Origin: Allium sativum
Taxonomy: Eukaryota > Streptophyta > Magnoliopsida > Asparagales > Amaryllidaceae
DNA: 64,000 bases
Direction of reading: 5' to 3'
NCBI GenBank assembly: GCA_030737875.1
Contig: CM060924.1
Span: 152,080,197-152,144,196, forward strand
The position numbers and the translations under genes are program-made. The notes under the pieces were generated by a model that was not told where the DNA came from, did not search any database, and was given only the letters and a program-made list of their open reading frames with translations. This document shows, piece after piece, positions 63,999 through 64,000 of the stretch; the first letter of the stretch is position 1; every line of letters starts with the position of its first letter.

Positions 63999-64000
63999 AT

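Larger units (their letters stand above)
45975..64000 (+). mobile_element. E5: Ty3/gypsy chromovirus, probable helper family of E2
   Basis: 5' LTR 45975-51064, internal region 51065-55667, 3' LTR from 55668, interrupted at 59150 by E6 and expected to resume beyond the window. It has all domains (gag 51335-52250, protease, RT, RH, INT, C-terminal tail to 55565) with several breaks. LTR termini and leader resemble E2. Confidence 0.88.
59150..64000 (-). mobile_element. E6: chromovirus of the E4 family, runs off the window
   Basis: 3' LTR 59150-62424, 3' UTR, and the 3' end of an intact pol (62991-63998). LTR ends and internal modules are those of E4. The left duplication should be ACCGA (59145-59149). 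Confidence 0.88.

Overview
The window looks like intergenic heterochromatin of a large flowering-plant genome. It is AT-rich, I see no host gene, and essentially every base can be assigned to long terminal repeat (LTR) retrotransposons of the Ty3/gypsy type. The elements with readable coding sequence are chromoviruses: Gag with CCHC zinc knuckles, then aspartic protease, reverse transcriptase (RT), RNase H (RH), integrase (INT) and a C-terminal chromodomain-like tail. Long LTRs, a primer binding site TGGTATCAGAGC (initiator Met tRNA) and a purine tract like AAGTGGGGGAGAA suggest the Tekay/Del group. The species cannot be named from this sequence.

Layout. The elements are nested; three of the insertions show target-site duplications or preserved empty sites that prove the order. 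The oldest piece, R0, is a diverged LTR (1-984, continuing at 45898-45974). E1 (+ strand, 985-45897, duplication ACCGG) sits in R0. E2 sits in the 5' LTR of E1: a tandem LTR-internal-LTR-internal-LTR array with 6.5 kb LTRs and a 1.04 kb internal region without any coding sequence (LARD-like, + strand, 1223-38087). E3 (- strand, 6317-28069, duplication GTCGC/GTCGT) sits in the middle LTR of E2. E4 (- strand, 7860-18606, duplication TAATC) sits in the 3' LTR of E3. On the right, E5 (+ strand, from 45975) also inserted into R0, and E6 (- strand, from 59150, running off the window) inserted into the 3' LTR of E5.

Coding state. E3 has an almost complete gag-pol with one frameshift and two stops. 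E4 has gag-protease but has lost RT, RH and most of INT. E1 holds only decayed zinc-knuckle, protease and chromodomain traces. E5 has all domains but several stops and frameshifts and a lost RT catalytic Asp. The part of E6 inside the window (INT and chromodomain) is intact. E2 codes for nothing and shares LTR ends and leader sequence with E5, so an E5-like element is its probable helper.

Main novelty. The LTRs of E1, E3, E4 and E6 are built alike: a short U3 with a conserved box, a cluster of GTCGAC sites and an E2F-like palindrome, then a TATA box, then a very long transcribed R-U5. The R-U5 carries a splice-donor-like GTAAG, several hairpins whose stems change in a compensated way between families, and a poly-C tract ending in YAG. 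The strongest is a ~72-nt module with three nested helices, present twice per LTR in E3, E4 and E6 and once in E1. A second covarying hairpin (invariant loop GTGTATCAAGT), a hairpin next to the polypurine tract shared even with E2 and E5, and an array of about eleven GGTTAAGT/ACTTAACC hairpins in E1 add to the picture. I infer that the giant leaders of these elements are structured, possibly spliced RNA.
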